From contig MPMO01000013.1 in assembly GCA_002238555.1 (NCBI GenBank), forward strand, positions 1-64,000: a stretch of 64,000 bases of DNA, written 5' to 3'. The position numbers and the translations under genes were made by a program. The stretch's first letter is position 1. Each line of letters begins with the position of its first letter. This DNA is from Caldilineaceae bacterium bin34 (GTDB lineage Bacteria > Chloroflexota > Anaerolineae > Caldilineales > Caldilineaceae). The notes under the pieces are model-generated. The model did not search any database and was not told the origin of the DNA. It saw nothing but the letters and a program-made list of their open reading frames with translations. This document shows positions 16,384-25,112 of the stretch, one piece after another.

Positions 16384-17303
16384 GAGGAACTGTAGCGAAT
16401 GCGCGGATCCAGGGTGGTGTACAGGAAGTCCACCACCAGGTTGGTGCCCATTACCACCAGGGCAAAGACGCAGACCCCGGCCATGACGACGGATAGGTCC
16501 CGAACCTTGACGGAGTTCAGCAGGAGACGGCCCATGCCCGGCCAGGCAAACACCTCCTCCACGATCACCGAACCCCCCAGCAGCCAGGCCATCTGCAGGC
16601 CGAAGACGGTGATGAACGGGATCAGCGCATTGCGCAGGCCGTGGCCCAGCACCACTGTCCACCGGTGCAGGCCCTTGGCCTTGGCCGTGGTCATGTACTC
16701 CTGCCGAATCACCTCCAGCATGCTGGAACGCAGAATGCGGGCCAGGGATGTGGCTACGCTCGTCCCCAGGGTGAGGGCCGGCAGGATGATCGAGGTGGTT
16801 TCCAGCCTTCCCGAAACGGGCAGCCATCCGAGATGGACTGCGAACAACAGGATCAGCATGATGCCGATCCAGAAGTTGGGCATGGCTCGCCCCAGGGTCG
16901 AGGTCGTGGTGACGCCCAGGTCAAGCGGGGAGTTCTGGAAAATAGCCGACAGCAGGCCCGCGGGAATGGCGATCAGCAGGGCTACCAGCATGGATACCGC
17001 TGCCAGTTCCATGGTGGCCGGCAGTTTCTCTAGGACCAGGGGCAGGGCCGGCGAGCGGAACCGGAACGATTCGCCGAAGTCGCCGCGCAGCATCATGCGC
17101 AACTGCTTCAGGTACTGTTCGGGCAACGGGCGGTCAAAGCCGTAGGCCGCGCGTATCTCGGCAATCTCCTCCGGCGATGCCTCAGGATGGGCCAGGTGCA
17201 TGACCGGATCTCCGCCCAGTCGCATTAAGGCAAACAGGACCACCGTCAGCAGAAACAGGGACGGCACCATCTGGAGCAGGCGCGAGGCCAGGTAGGTAGT
17301 CAT
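16380..17303 (-). CDS. Oligopeptide-type ABC transporter permease, DppB class
   Basis: 307-residue permease beginning MTTYLASRLLQMVPSLFLLT, with GDPVMHLAHPEASPEEIAEI, GDFGESFRFRSP and the EAA-type loop TTAKAKGLHRWTVVLGHGLR, all hallmarks of DppB/OppB. It forms a heterodimer with the following DppC-class protein. Its start lies 15 bases after the enolase-superfamily gene stop, so the enzyme and transporter genes are probably one transcript. Confidence 0.9.
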   Translation of the reverse strand: MTTYLASRLLQMVPSLFLLTVVLFALMRLGGDPVMHLAHPEASPEEIAEIRAAYGFDRPLPEQYLKQLRMMLRGDFGESFRFRSPALPLVLEKLPATMELAAVSMLVALLIAIPAGLLSAIFQNSPLDLGVTTTSTLGRAMPNFWIGIMLILLFAVHLGWLPVSGRLETTSIILPALTLGTSVATSLARILRSSMLEVIRQEYMTTAKAKGLHRWTVVLGHGLRNALIPFITVFGLQMAWLLGGSVIVEEVFAWPGMGRLLLNSVKVRDLSVVMAGVCVFALVVMGTNLVVDFLYTTLDPRIRYSSS

Positions 17304-17318
17304 ACTGCCCGGGTGTCC

Positions 17319-18404
17319 CTACTGGACACGGTACCGCTCCACCTTGTCCATGTCCAGTTCCACACCCAGCCCCGGTTTTTCCGGTACGCGCAGAAGCAGG
17401 CCCTCTGGTTCGTACGGCTCGGACAGGATTGTGTCGTTCAGATCGGTGAAGGGCGACGGCCAGCGGGCACAGGAAACCGCTGCGGCTAGATGGGCCGCGG
17501 CCACCGCGATGATGTCGTAATAGATGGCAATGGAGAGGTCGAACCCGGCGGCTTCGAAGATGGATGCGATCTTCCAAACGTTCAGGATGCCGCCGTGCTT
17601 GGTGATTTTCATCAGTGCCACCGTGGCCGCCTTCATCCGTACGACCTCCAGTGCGTCCGGTGGCGGATAGATCGCTTCGTCGGCCATCAAGGGGGTGTTG
17701 AGGCGTCGGGACAGCACCGCCATGTCGGCCCATCGGGCCACCGGTTGTTCGACAATGCCCAGCGAACCGCAGGCTTCCATGCGGCCCAGGGCTGGCACTG
17801 CCTGGTCCAGCGTGTAGCCGGCGTTGCCGTCCACCTGAATCACGGACCGGCCTTCAACGGCGGCGGCCACCGCCGCGTACCGCTTGACATCGTCGTCCGG
17901 ATCAAGGCCGATCTTCATCTTCAGCACGGGGAAGGGGGTGCGGTCCAGGGTGGCGGATGCATCCGTCGCCATCGCCTCGGGTTCACCGTGGTGCACGAAC
18001 CCCATCAGGTCTACCCCCTCGCGCACCTTGCCGCCCAGCAGCTGATAGATCGGCACCCCCAGAGCCTTGCCCTTGAGGTCCCAAAGGGCGATTTCCACGC
18101 CGGCGTGCGACGACCAGTGGTCGGGCAGCACGTGTTCCATCTTCTTTACGAGCCGCTCAATGTCCAAGGGATTTTCGCCCATGACGGCGGGGGCCAAGTG
18201 GGCCAGGATGTTGGCCCGGATGCCTTCCGCGGTTTCCCCATACGACAAGGGGGCGACGGCGGTTTGACCGATGCCAACAAGACCGTCGTCGGTGTCGAGG
18301 ATTACCACAACCGTGGTGGCGCCCGTGGCCTGCGAGTACGACGTGACTAGGGTGTCGGTGCGTGGCAGGGACACCACCACCGCGTTCAAGTTTGTGATTT
18401 TCAC
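17319..18404 (-). CDS. Muconate-lactonizing/dipeptide-epimerase-like enolase-superfamily enzyme
   Basis: 361-residue member of the MLE subgroup. The catalytic KxK is in VLKMKIGLDPD (around residue 165), metal ligands in VIQVDGNAGY (Asp), GIVEQPV (Glu) and LMADEAIY (Asp), and the opposite lysine in ALMKITKHGG. This two-lysine layout serves cycloisomerases, o-succinylbenzoate synthase and dipeptide or N-acyl amino acid epimerases. It sits between two oligopeptide permease pairs, which favours a peptide- or amino-acid-like substrate, but that is inference. It is closely similar to the enzyme at 25113-26201. Confidence 0.85.
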   Translation of the reverse strand: MKITNLNAVVVSLPRTDTLVTSYSQATGATTVVVILDTDDGLVGIGQTAVAPLSYGETAEGIRANILAHLAPAVMGENPLDIERLVKKMEHVLPDHWSSHAGVEIALWDLKGKALGVPIYQLLGGKVREGVDLMGFVHHGEPEAMATDASATLDRTPFPVLKMKIGLDPDDDVKRYAAVAAAVEGRSVIQVDGNAGYTLDQAVPALGRMEACGSLGIVEQPVARWADMAVLSRRLNTPLMADEAIYPPPDALEVVRMKAATVALMKITKHGGILNVWKIASIFEAAGFDLSIAIYYDIIAVAAAHLAAAVSCARWPSPFTDLNDTILSEPYEPEGLLLRVPEKPGLGVELDMDKVERYRVQ

Positions 18405-18440
18405 TATGGAATTCTCCTTGCCCTGCCAATTCTACGAATT

Positions 18441-19313
18441 TCACTGGTCTGCCGCACGCATCATGCGCATCCGGGGATCCAAAAGGCTGCGGAGGCCGTC
18501 CCCCAGCAGGTTGAAGGCCAGCACCACCGAAAGGATGGCCAGACTGGGAAAGGTCGAAATCCACCATGCCTTGCGGAAGAAGTCTCGACCCTTGGCCGCA
18601 ATCAGGCCCCATTCCGGGGTGGGGGGTTGCGCGCCCATGCCCAGGAAGCTGAGGGCCGATCCATAAATGATGGCCTGGCCAATCTGCAGCGTGGAGAGCA
18701 CGATCAGGGGAGGCACAATGTTCGGCAGGAAGTGCCGGAGGATGAGGCGGGCCGGACCGCTGCCCACCACATGCGCCGCCTCCACGTAGGCCAGTTCCCG
18801 AATGGTCAGGCACAGGCTGCGCACCAGCCGTGCGTATTGGGGCACGATGGCAATGCCCACGGCAATCATCACGTTTTGGATGCTCGTGCCCAGGGCGGCG
18901 ATTACCACGAGGGCCAAAAGAATGCCGGGAAACGCCAGGAGCGCGTCCATGGTCCGCATGACGATGCCGTCCACCCATCCGCCATAGAAACCGGCCACCA
19001 GGCCCAGGGTGGAGCCGGCAACCAGGCCGATCGACACGCTGATGAAACCCAAGGCCAGCGAAATGTGGGCTCCTGCCAGAACGCGGCTTAGGACATCGCG
19101 TCCCAGTTCGTCCGTGCCGAACCAATAGAGGCTTGACGGAGCCTGACGGACCGGGGAGTCTTCCTCCCGGACCGGTGGCAGGCCCTGTTCCAGGGGGTCG
19201 TAGGGCACCAGTTGCCCTGCGCTCAGGGCCAGAATGAACCAAACCAGCAACAACGCGAATCCGATGACTCCCTGGGGCTGCGAACGGAACGCCTTGAGCG
19301 TGCGCCTGAACAT
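18441..19313 (-). CDS. Oligopeptide-type ABC transporter permease, DppC class (second pair)
   Basis: 290-residue permease: MFRRTLKAFRSQPQGVIGFA start, LVPYDPLEQGLP periplasmic segment, GTDELGRDVLSRV signature and EAA loop YVEAAHVVGSGPARLILRHF. Longer upstream reading frames were rejected because homologues begin near this ATG and the DppB gene ends 62 bases before it. It pairs with the DppB-class gene at 19376-20308. Confidence 0.9.
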   Translation of the reverse strand: MFRRTLKAFRSQPQGVIGFALLLVWFILALSAGQLVPYDPLEQGLPPVREEDSPVRQAPSSLYWFGTDELGRDVLSRVLAGAHISLALGFISVSIGLVAGSTLGLVAGFYGGWVDGIVMRTMDALLAFPGILLALVVIAALGTSIQNVMIAVGIAIVPQYARLVRSLCLTIRELAYVEAAHVVGSGPARLILRHFLPNIVPPLIVLSTLQIGQAIIYGSALSFLGMGAQPPTPEWGLIAAKGRDFFRKAWWISTFPSLAILSVVLAFNLLGDGLRSLLDPRMRMMRAADQ

Positions 19314-19375
19314 GGTCTGGACACCTGATGCGAGTAGCGGCCTGTGGCTAGCGGGACTCGGATGCCGGAGTTCCC

Positions 19376-20308
19376 TCAATGGAATCGGATTCGGGGATCC
19401 AGCCAGGCATAGGAGATGTCCACCAGCAGGTTTGCGCTCAGGAACAGGACGGCCATGAACAGGATGATCCCCTGGGCCAAGGGATAGTCCTTCCAAAGGA
19501 TAGCCTGCACTACCAGGCGTCCCAGGCCCGGCCGCGAAAAGACCGTCTCCGTCACGACGGCTCCGGCCAGCATGCCGCCGAACTGTAGGCCCACGATGGT
19601 GACCACCGGTATCAACGCGTTCTTGAGGGCATGCCGCTGCACGATGCGGTGCCGGGCCAGGCCCTTGGCCTGTGCGGTCCGGATGTAATCCTCGTGCAGG
19701 ACCTCCATCAACGATGAGCGCGTCAGGCGGCTGATGGCGCCCGCGGAAACAAAACCCAGCGTCAGGCTTGGGAGAATCAGGCGATTAAGGCCTTCCGAAC
19801 CCGACGGCGGGAACCACTTGAGCTGGAAGGCGAAGAGGAAGATCAGCATGAGGCCCAGCCAGAACAAGGGCATGGACATGCCGAAGTAGGCCATGAGGCT
19901 GAACAGCACGTCGGTCCAGCCGTTCGGGCGCAGGGCGGACAGGACCCCGGTGGTGATACCCAGGAGCAAGGCGCAGACCAGGCCGCCCAGACTCAGCTGA
20001 ATGGTGAAGGCAAACCGCTCCAGGATTACCTCAGTCACTGGCGTCCGGAGCCGGATCGACTCGCCCAGGTCGCCGCGCAGGATTCCCAACAGGAAGCGGC
20101 CGTACTGGACAGGCAGGGGATCATTGAGTCCCATGGCCTCCTGCAGTTCGGCGATGCGTTCTGCAGAGACCGCACCCCCTTCCGCGCCGGCCAGCATGAG
20201 CATGGCGGGGTCGCCGGGCAGGGCGTGCAGAACCAGGAATACGATAAGCGAAATCAGCAGCAGGACGGGGACCAGCTGCGCCAGCCGTCTGCCCAAATAG
20301 GCCAGCAT
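19376..20308 (-). CDS. Oligopeptide-type ABC transporter permease, DppB class (second pair)
   Basis: 310-residue permease with MLAYLGRRLAQLVPVLLLIS at the start, HALPGDPAMLMLAG, GDLGESIRLRTPV and the EAA loop RTAQAKGLARHRIVQRHALK. It follows two binding-protein genes and precedes its DppC partner. Two strong hairpins in the preceding 118-base gap probably lower its expression relative to the binding proteins. Confidence 0.9.
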   Translation of the reverse strand: MLAYLGRRLAQLVPVLLLISLIVFLVLHALPGDPAMLMLAGAEGGAVSAERIAELQEAMGLNDPLPVQYGRFLLGILRGDLGESIRLRTPVTEVILERFAFTIQLSLGGLVCALLLGITTGVLSALRPNGWTDVLFSLMAYFGMSMPLFWLGLMLIFLFAFQLKWFPPSGSEGLNRLILPSLTLGFVSAGAISRLTRSSLMEVLHEDYIRTAQAKGLARHRIVQRHALKNALIPVVTIVGLQFGGMLAGAVVTETVFSRPGLGRLVVQAILWKDYPLAQGIILFMAVLFLSANLLVDISYAWLDPRIRFH

Positions 20309-20330
20309 CGGTCATCCACCGGTGTCAAGA

Positions 20331-20399
20331 CCCGCGGCCCCGATGCTTTGACCGGGGCCGCGGGTTGATGGCAGCGGAAGGCGGGATCCCGCCTTCCGC
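20331..20399 (-). terminator. Two consecutive hairpins between binding-protein and permease genes
   Basis: First, CCCGCGGCCCC (20331-20341) pairs with GGGGCCGCGGG (20354-20364). Second, 20374-20399 is a perfect 26-base palindrome centred on GGATCC with 13-base arms. No T-run follows. Such elements commonly cause partial termination or protect the upstream mRNA, allowing excess binding protein over permease. Confidence 0.5.
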
Positions 20400-20426
20400 C
20401 GGTTTGACCATCGATAGGTACGGTCG

Positions 20427-22028
20427 CTAGTTGTTGGCCGTGGCGTCGATGTTGCCCAGCCAGATGAACCCGTCCAGGGGCGGGTCCCAGGCGAACTTGT
20501 CGTTCAGGCCGATGGTATCCCGCATCTGGTAGAGGTAGACATAGGGAATGTCTTCCGCGATGAGTTCCTGGATAGCGACGTACTGTTGAGCCCGTGCTTC
20601 CGGATCCATGTTCACGGCTGCGGCCCTGATCAGTTCGTCCGCGGCATCGGCATTGGGTCCGGCCCATCCCGAGCGCTCCCGCCGATCCGAGCGTTCCGAC
20701 AACACCGTGATCCAAGGATCAAAGAAGGAGTTGCCCAGCGCGGTCATGTAAATCTCTTCGTTGCGGTTGGGACGATAAACCTGTTCGTTGAACGTGGTTA
20801 CGTCCAGAACCTGGAGATCCACGTTGAGGCCCACGGCCTCCATCATGGCTTCCAGCGCCTCGGAAACTTCCTTTTGGGCCAACCAGCGCGTGCTGGAGTG
20901 GAACGTCAGCTCCTCTCCGTCATAGCCGGCTTCGGCCAGGAGTTCGACGGCCCGTTCGGGGTTGTACTCGCCCAACTGGTTGATGAACTTGGCGTCCGAA
21001 CCGAGTGTGGGAGGCGTAACGCGCGACAGGACGGGAATGCCCATGCCGTCAATCAAGCCGAGCAGAGCCTCGCGGTCAATGGACAGGCTGATGGCTTCGC
21101 GAATGCGCGGATCGGCGGTGGGTCCCGCCCAATCCTCCATCGTTGAGGACGGTCCCACGCGCAGGGCCAGCAACATGACCCGGGTTGTCAGGAAGTCCAC
21201 CACGTTGGTGCCTTCGTTGCCGTTGACCCGTTCCCAGTCCTGGGGCGGAACGGCCACGATCATGTCCACGTCGCCGGTCAGCAAATTCGCCACCCGGGTC
21301 GAAACCTCGGGGATGTTGCGCCAGATGACCACGTCGAGGTCGGGCTTGCCCTGCCAATAGTTCTCGTTGGCGCGCAAGGTGATGCTGTCGTCCTTGATCC
21401 AGCTGTCGAACATCAGGGGACCCGTGCCCACCGGCATGTAGTCCGCGCCGCTTTCGGCCTGGGCCCGCCCGTGTTCGGGGGCCTGGATGCCGCAGCCGGT
21501 GCCAGCCATCTTGCTCAGGAACGCCGGTTCCGGGGTGGCGGTCACGATCTCGATGTTGTAGTCGTCCAGCACGTTCATCTGGTCGATGAAGAGCCACTGG
21601 TTGTAGGTGATGAACTCGTCGCGCGAAGCCTCGATGATGCGGCTGTAGGTCCACACCACGGCGTCCGCGGTGAAGGGTTCGCCATTGTGGAAAGTAACGC
21701 CCTCTCGCAGTTTCATGCGCCAGGTCGTTTCATCGATGTTTTCGTAGGATTCGGCCAGCCACGGCTCGAATTCCGCCGTCTCGCGGTTGCGCCAGACCAG
21801 GCAGTCGAACATGTTCGTGTGAATCCAGGTCGCGGCGATGGCCCAGTCGGTTGGGGGATCGAGCGACGTCACCAATTCGTTCATGCCGATGGTGAGGGTC
21901 ACTTCCTCATCCATCATCGGCTCTTCTGCCATGGGCGCCTCCGGCGCCGCGGGTGCGACGCACGAAGCCAACGCCAACGCCAGGAGCAAGAGCCCGGCAG
22001 TTGTAAGCAATCCAAGTACACGTCTCAT
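20427..22028 (-). CDS. Solute-binding lipoprotein, family 5 (peptide/opine type), first copy
   Basis: 533-residue extracytoplasmic binding lipoprotein. Hydrophobic signal with lipobox LALASC near residues 18-23, followed by an acidic Ala/Pro/Met-rich linker. Family-5 landmarks: NMFDCLVWRNRETAEFEPWL, WRMKLREGVTFHNGEPFTA, PVGTGPLMFDSW and YNPERAVELLAEAGYDG. It captures the substrate for the downstream DppB/DppC permeases. AAGGAGAA precedes ATG 22028. A second, divergent family-5 protein lies 67 bases upstream, so the transporter may switch between two specificities. Confidence 0.9.
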   Translation of the reverse strand: MRRVLGLLTTAGLLLLALALASCVAPAAPEAPMAEEPMMDEEVTLTIGMNELVTSLDPPTDWAIAATWIHTNMFDCLVWRNRETAEFEPWLAESYENIDETTWRMKLREGVTFHNGEPFTADAVVWTYSRIIEASRDEFITYNQWLFIDQMNVLDDYNIEIVTATPEPAFLSKMAGTGCGIQAPEHGRAQAESGADYMPVGTGPLMFDSWIKDDSITLRANENYWQGKPDLDVVIWRNIPEVSTRVANLLTGDVDMIVAVPPQDWERVNGNEGTNVVDFLTTRVMLLALRVGPSSTMEDWAGPTADPRIREAISLSIDREALLGLIDGMGIPVLSRVTPPTLGSDAKFINQLGEYNPERAVELLAEAGYDGEELTFHSSTRWLAQKEVSEALEAMMEAVGLNVDLQVLDVTTFNEQVYRPNRNEEIYMTALGNSFFDPWITVLSERSDRRERSGWAGPNADAADELIRAAAVNMDPEARAQQYVAIQELIAEDIPYVYLYQMRDTIGLNDKFAWDPPLDGFIWLGNIDATANN

Positions 22029-22095
22029 TCCAAATTCTCCTTGGGTCAGGTTGACGATCTCAGTCCGGACAGTTTAAGGCAGGGACCGGACCTGC

Positions 22096-23730
22096 TTATT
22101 CGATGTGCGTATTGTGAAGGAAGAAGTAGGGCGATTCGGACGACAGCTGGAAGCCGTGCACCGAATCGTCGAGGGCATAGAACTGCGGCTGGCTCAAGGT
22201 CGGCAGCATCACTGCATTCTCCATGATGATGCGCTGCGCGGTGTGGGCCAGTTCGCATCGCTCGGTGGGATCGGCCACCTGCAGAATCTTGACCACGGCC
22301 TCGTCCAGTTCCGCGTTGACGAACCCGGTCCAGGCCCAGCCGCCCTCAACATCGTTGGCCGAGTTCCACACCATTTCCAGAATCGCCGGATCCGGTGTCC
22401 GCTGCCTCTCGTACATCAGGTCGAAGTCCCGGGCGTTGCGCCGTTCCAGCTGAATCGGCCCCGCTACCTGTTCAAGGACCAGGTCGATGCCAAGGTCGCG
22501 CCACTGGCCCTGGACCACTTCGCCGATTTCCGTGTGGTGCAGGACGGTCCAGCGCAGGCTCAGCGGCGTACCGTCCTCGACCCCGGGAACCCCATGGGCC
22601 TCGCGGATTCCGTCACCGTCGCTGTCCGTGTAGCCGACTTCCTCAAGCAGTTCCGCGGCCCGTGCCGGATCGTGGCCGTATATGTCGGCTGCGCCCGGCC
22701 AGTAGCAGGGATGCACCACGTTGACGGGACCGTCGGAAATCAGGTAGAGGCCGCTGTACGCCAAGTCGTTGACAGCCTTCTGGTCCGTGGCCCATTGCAG
22801 GGCCTGACGCACCTCAAGGATGTTGAGGGGGGCGTTGCGGATGTTGATCACCATCTGCAGGCCGGTGCCCGCCTGATAACCCGTGATCAGCTCGTACCCT
22901 TCGCGGCCTTCGTAGTCTTCGACGTTGGCGGCGGGCAGCTCACGGATGATGTGGGCGTCACCGGTCTCAAGCATGGCGGCCCGCACGGCATCCTCGCCGA
23001 TGAAGCGAATGGTGACGCTGTCCAGATACGCGGGTCCCTCATGGTCCATGATCGGATTCCAGCCCCCGTAGTCGTCCCAGCGGCTGAACACGATGCGGTC
23101 GTTGGGAACCCACTCGTCCAGGATGAACGGTCCGGCACCCACCAGATGCCTGTCGAATCCGTCGAGGCCATGCTCCTCGGCTGCAGTCGGGGACCAAATC
23201 GGGACCCGGCGCAGCGCGTCCAACAGGTTGACGGACGGGGTTGCGTAATGAATGGTGACGGTGAGGTCGTCCACGACCTCGATGCTTTCCACGTCCCCCA
23301 TGTCGGCGGCCATCTGTGCCGAAGCCGTCTCGGGGGCCAGAATACGCTCGATGTTGTATTTCACCGCCTCGGCGTTGAACGGAGTGCCGTCCTGGAACGT
23401 GATGCCGGACTTGAGGTTGAAGGTCCAGGCGAGGCCGCCGTCAATCGACTCCCAGCTTTCGGCGAGCGCTCCTTGATAGGTGGCGTCCGGTGCCAGGATG
23501 ACCAGGGGATCGGCCGTGAAGGAATCAAAGAGCCATGCCGTCTGGTAGGGATCGATGTGGCCATCCAACGTGGCCGGTTCGCTGCTTGCCGGGAACGCGA
23601 TGACCAGATCGCCGCCCTTGGGCGCCATCATGCCGTCGCCCGTCGTCGTTTCCTCGGCAGCCGGGGCTGCACACCCTGCCAGGACGAGCAGCAAGGCAAT
23701 CAGTGTTACAAGAATATGGCGATTTCGCAT
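22096..23730 (-). CDS. Solute-binding lipoprotein, family 5 (peptide/opine type), second copy
   Basis: 544-residue lipoprotein: signal ILVTLIALLLVLAGC with lipobox LAGC near residue 20, then the family-5 segments LAESWESIDGGLAWTFNLK, GITFQDGTPFNAEAV, VGAGPFILDEWVPND and HDPARAAELLEEVGYTD. Aligns only loosely with its neighbour, so it is not a recent duplicate. It is the first gene of the long minus-strand array; AGGGAGC precedes its ATG. The upstream 195 bases, shared with the divergent aminotransferase gene, must hold promoters for both. Confidence 0.9.
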   Translation of the reverse strand: MRNRHILVTLIALLLVLAGCAAPAAEETTTGDGMMAPKGGDLVIAFPASSEPATLDGHIDPYQTAWLFDSFTADPLVILAPDATYQGALAESWESIDGGLAWTFNLKSGITFQDGTPFNAEAVKYNIERILAPETASAQMAADMGDVESIEVVDDLTVTIHYATPSVNLLDALRRVPIWSPTAAEEHGLDGFDRHLVGAGPFILDEWVPNDRIVFSRWDDYGGWNPIMDHEGPAYLDSVTIRFIGEDAVRAAMLETGDAHIIRELPAANVEDYEGREGYELITGYQAGTGLQMVINIRNAPLNILEVRQALQWATDQKAVNDLAYSGLYLISDGPVNVVHPCYWPGAADIYGHDPARAAELLEEVGYTDSDGDGIREAHGVPGVEDGTPLSLRWTVLHHTEIGEVVQGQWRDLGIDLVLEQVAGPIQLERRNARDFDLMYERQRTPDPAILEMVWNSANDVEGGWAWTGFVNAELDEAVVKILQVADPTERCELAHTAQRIIMENAVMLPTLSQPQFYALDDSVHGFQLSSESPYFFLHNTHIE

Positions 23731-23925
23731 CGATGCTCCCTATGGAATGGTTGCTGAGTGTTCTCATGATAGCCGAACGACGACTTGAATCGGCCCGCTG
23801 GAATCTTCCAGGGTTCGAGGCATGGGTTTGGTGGGGCATGTGGGATCATCATGTGACGGGTGTTGGCCGCACAACGAAGAATCAGGGGGCCGGCACCGAA
23901 AATGCCTTGTAAAGGGGGGCAATCG

Positions 23926-25086
23926 ATGTTGAAGGCACGAATCGTCCAGCACCGTTCGCGGGTGCAGGGAAGCCTCCGCTCCCGCATGCTCGCGATGGCG
24001 TCCGAACTCGATGACGTAATCACCTTGGGCAGGGGGGATCCCGACTTCGACGCCCCGGCCCATGTAGTGGAGGCGGCTGCGGTTGCGATGGCGGCCGGGG
24101 ACACGCACTACACCCTGCCGGCGGGGCTTCCCGAATTGCGGGAAGCCATTGCCGACAAGCTGAGAACGGACAACGGGCTGGACTATGCGGCCGATGAGGT
24201 CGTGGTGACGAACGGTTGTCAGGAAGCCCTGTATCTGTTGATTCAAGCCCTTATCGGTCCCGGTGACGAGTTGCTGCTGCAGGAGCCGCGCTACAACGCC
24301 TACGACCACATGGTGAGTTTGGCCGGCGGCTCGGTAGTGTCCGTCCCGACCACGCAGGAACTTGACTTTGCCCTGACAGCGGATGATGTCGCCGCGCGCA
24401 TCACCCCCGGGACCAAGGCGATTGCAATCGTCACGCCCAACAATCCCACGGGCGGCGTGATCCCTCCGGTCCGCCTGGCCGAGCTCGCCGAGCTGTGCGT
24501 TGAGCGCGATCTCATCGTGATTTCGGACGAGATCTACGAAAAGCTCATGTACGACGGCCTGGAGCATGTATCGCTGGCCACGTTCCCGGGCATGCGGGAG
24601 CGGACCATCACCGTCAACGGGTTTGCCAAGGCCTACGCCATGACCGGCCTGCGGGTTGGCTATTTCGCCGCGCCCAGGGAATTCGCCCAGGCCGTGGTCG
24701 AAGTCAAGCACACGATGAGCATTTGCACGGCCACCCCGATGCAGCAGGCGGCGTTGGCGGCGTTGACCGGACCGCAGACGGCGGTGGATGACATGCGTCG
24801 GGCCTACGATGAGCGACGCCAGGCCTTGATGCAGGCGTTGGACGACATGGACCTCACCTACGGCCATCCCGGTGGCGGCATGTACATCTATGCCAATGTG
24901 GCTTCCACCGGTCTGGACTCGGAAGAGTTCTGCCTGCGGTTGCTGCAGGAGGAGGGTGTCATGATTTTCCCCGGCACCCTCTTCGGCGATCCCAAGACCG
25001 ACCATGTTCGCATCACACTGTTGCAGTCGCTGGACGACATCACGCGTGCCACTGCCCGCATGAAGCGGTTCATCGCAAATATCTGA
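23926..25086 (+). CDS. PLP-dependent class I/II aminotransferase
   Basis: 386-residue fold-type I aminotransferase. TPNNPTGGVIP and ISDEIYEKLMYDG hold residues contacting the PLP ring and pyridine nitrogen; the Schiff-base lysine is in TVNGFAKAYAMTGLRVGY (around residue 235), with the conserved Arg in VRITL near the end. Likely transaminates an amino acid to its 2-oxo acid; specificity unknown. ATG 23926 follows AAAGGGGGGC; a longer frame from 23860 would add a poor N-terminus. It is followed at 26 bases by an enolase-superfamily gene, suggesting a two-gene operon for amino-acid-derived substrates. Confidence 0.85.
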   Translation: MLKARIVQHRSRVQGSLRSRMLAMASELDDVITLGRGDPDFDAPAHVVEAAAVAMAAGDTHYTLPAGLPELREAIADKLRTDNGLDYAADEVVVTNGCQEALYLLIQALIGPGDELLLQEPRYNAYDHMVSLAGGSVVSVPTTQELDFALTADDVAARITPGTKAIAIVTPNNPTGGVIPPVRLAELAELCVERDLIVISDEIYEKLMYDGLEHVSLATFPGMRERTITVNGFAKAYAMTGLRVGYFAAPREFAQAVVEVKHTMSICTATPMQQAALAALTGPQTAVDDMRRAYDERRQALMQALDDMDLTYGHPGGGMYIYANVASTGLDSEEFCLRLLQEEGVMIFPGTLFGDPKTDHVRITLLQSLDDITRATARMKRFIANI

Positions 25087-25112
25087 AGCCTCTTTGCCAA
25101 CCGGAGTTCCAC

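Noticed and set aside
15451..16827. Extended 458-residue version of the DppC-class permease
   Set aside because: The extra N-terminus is antiphase to the DppB gene; the ATGA overlap at 16380-16383 marks the real start.
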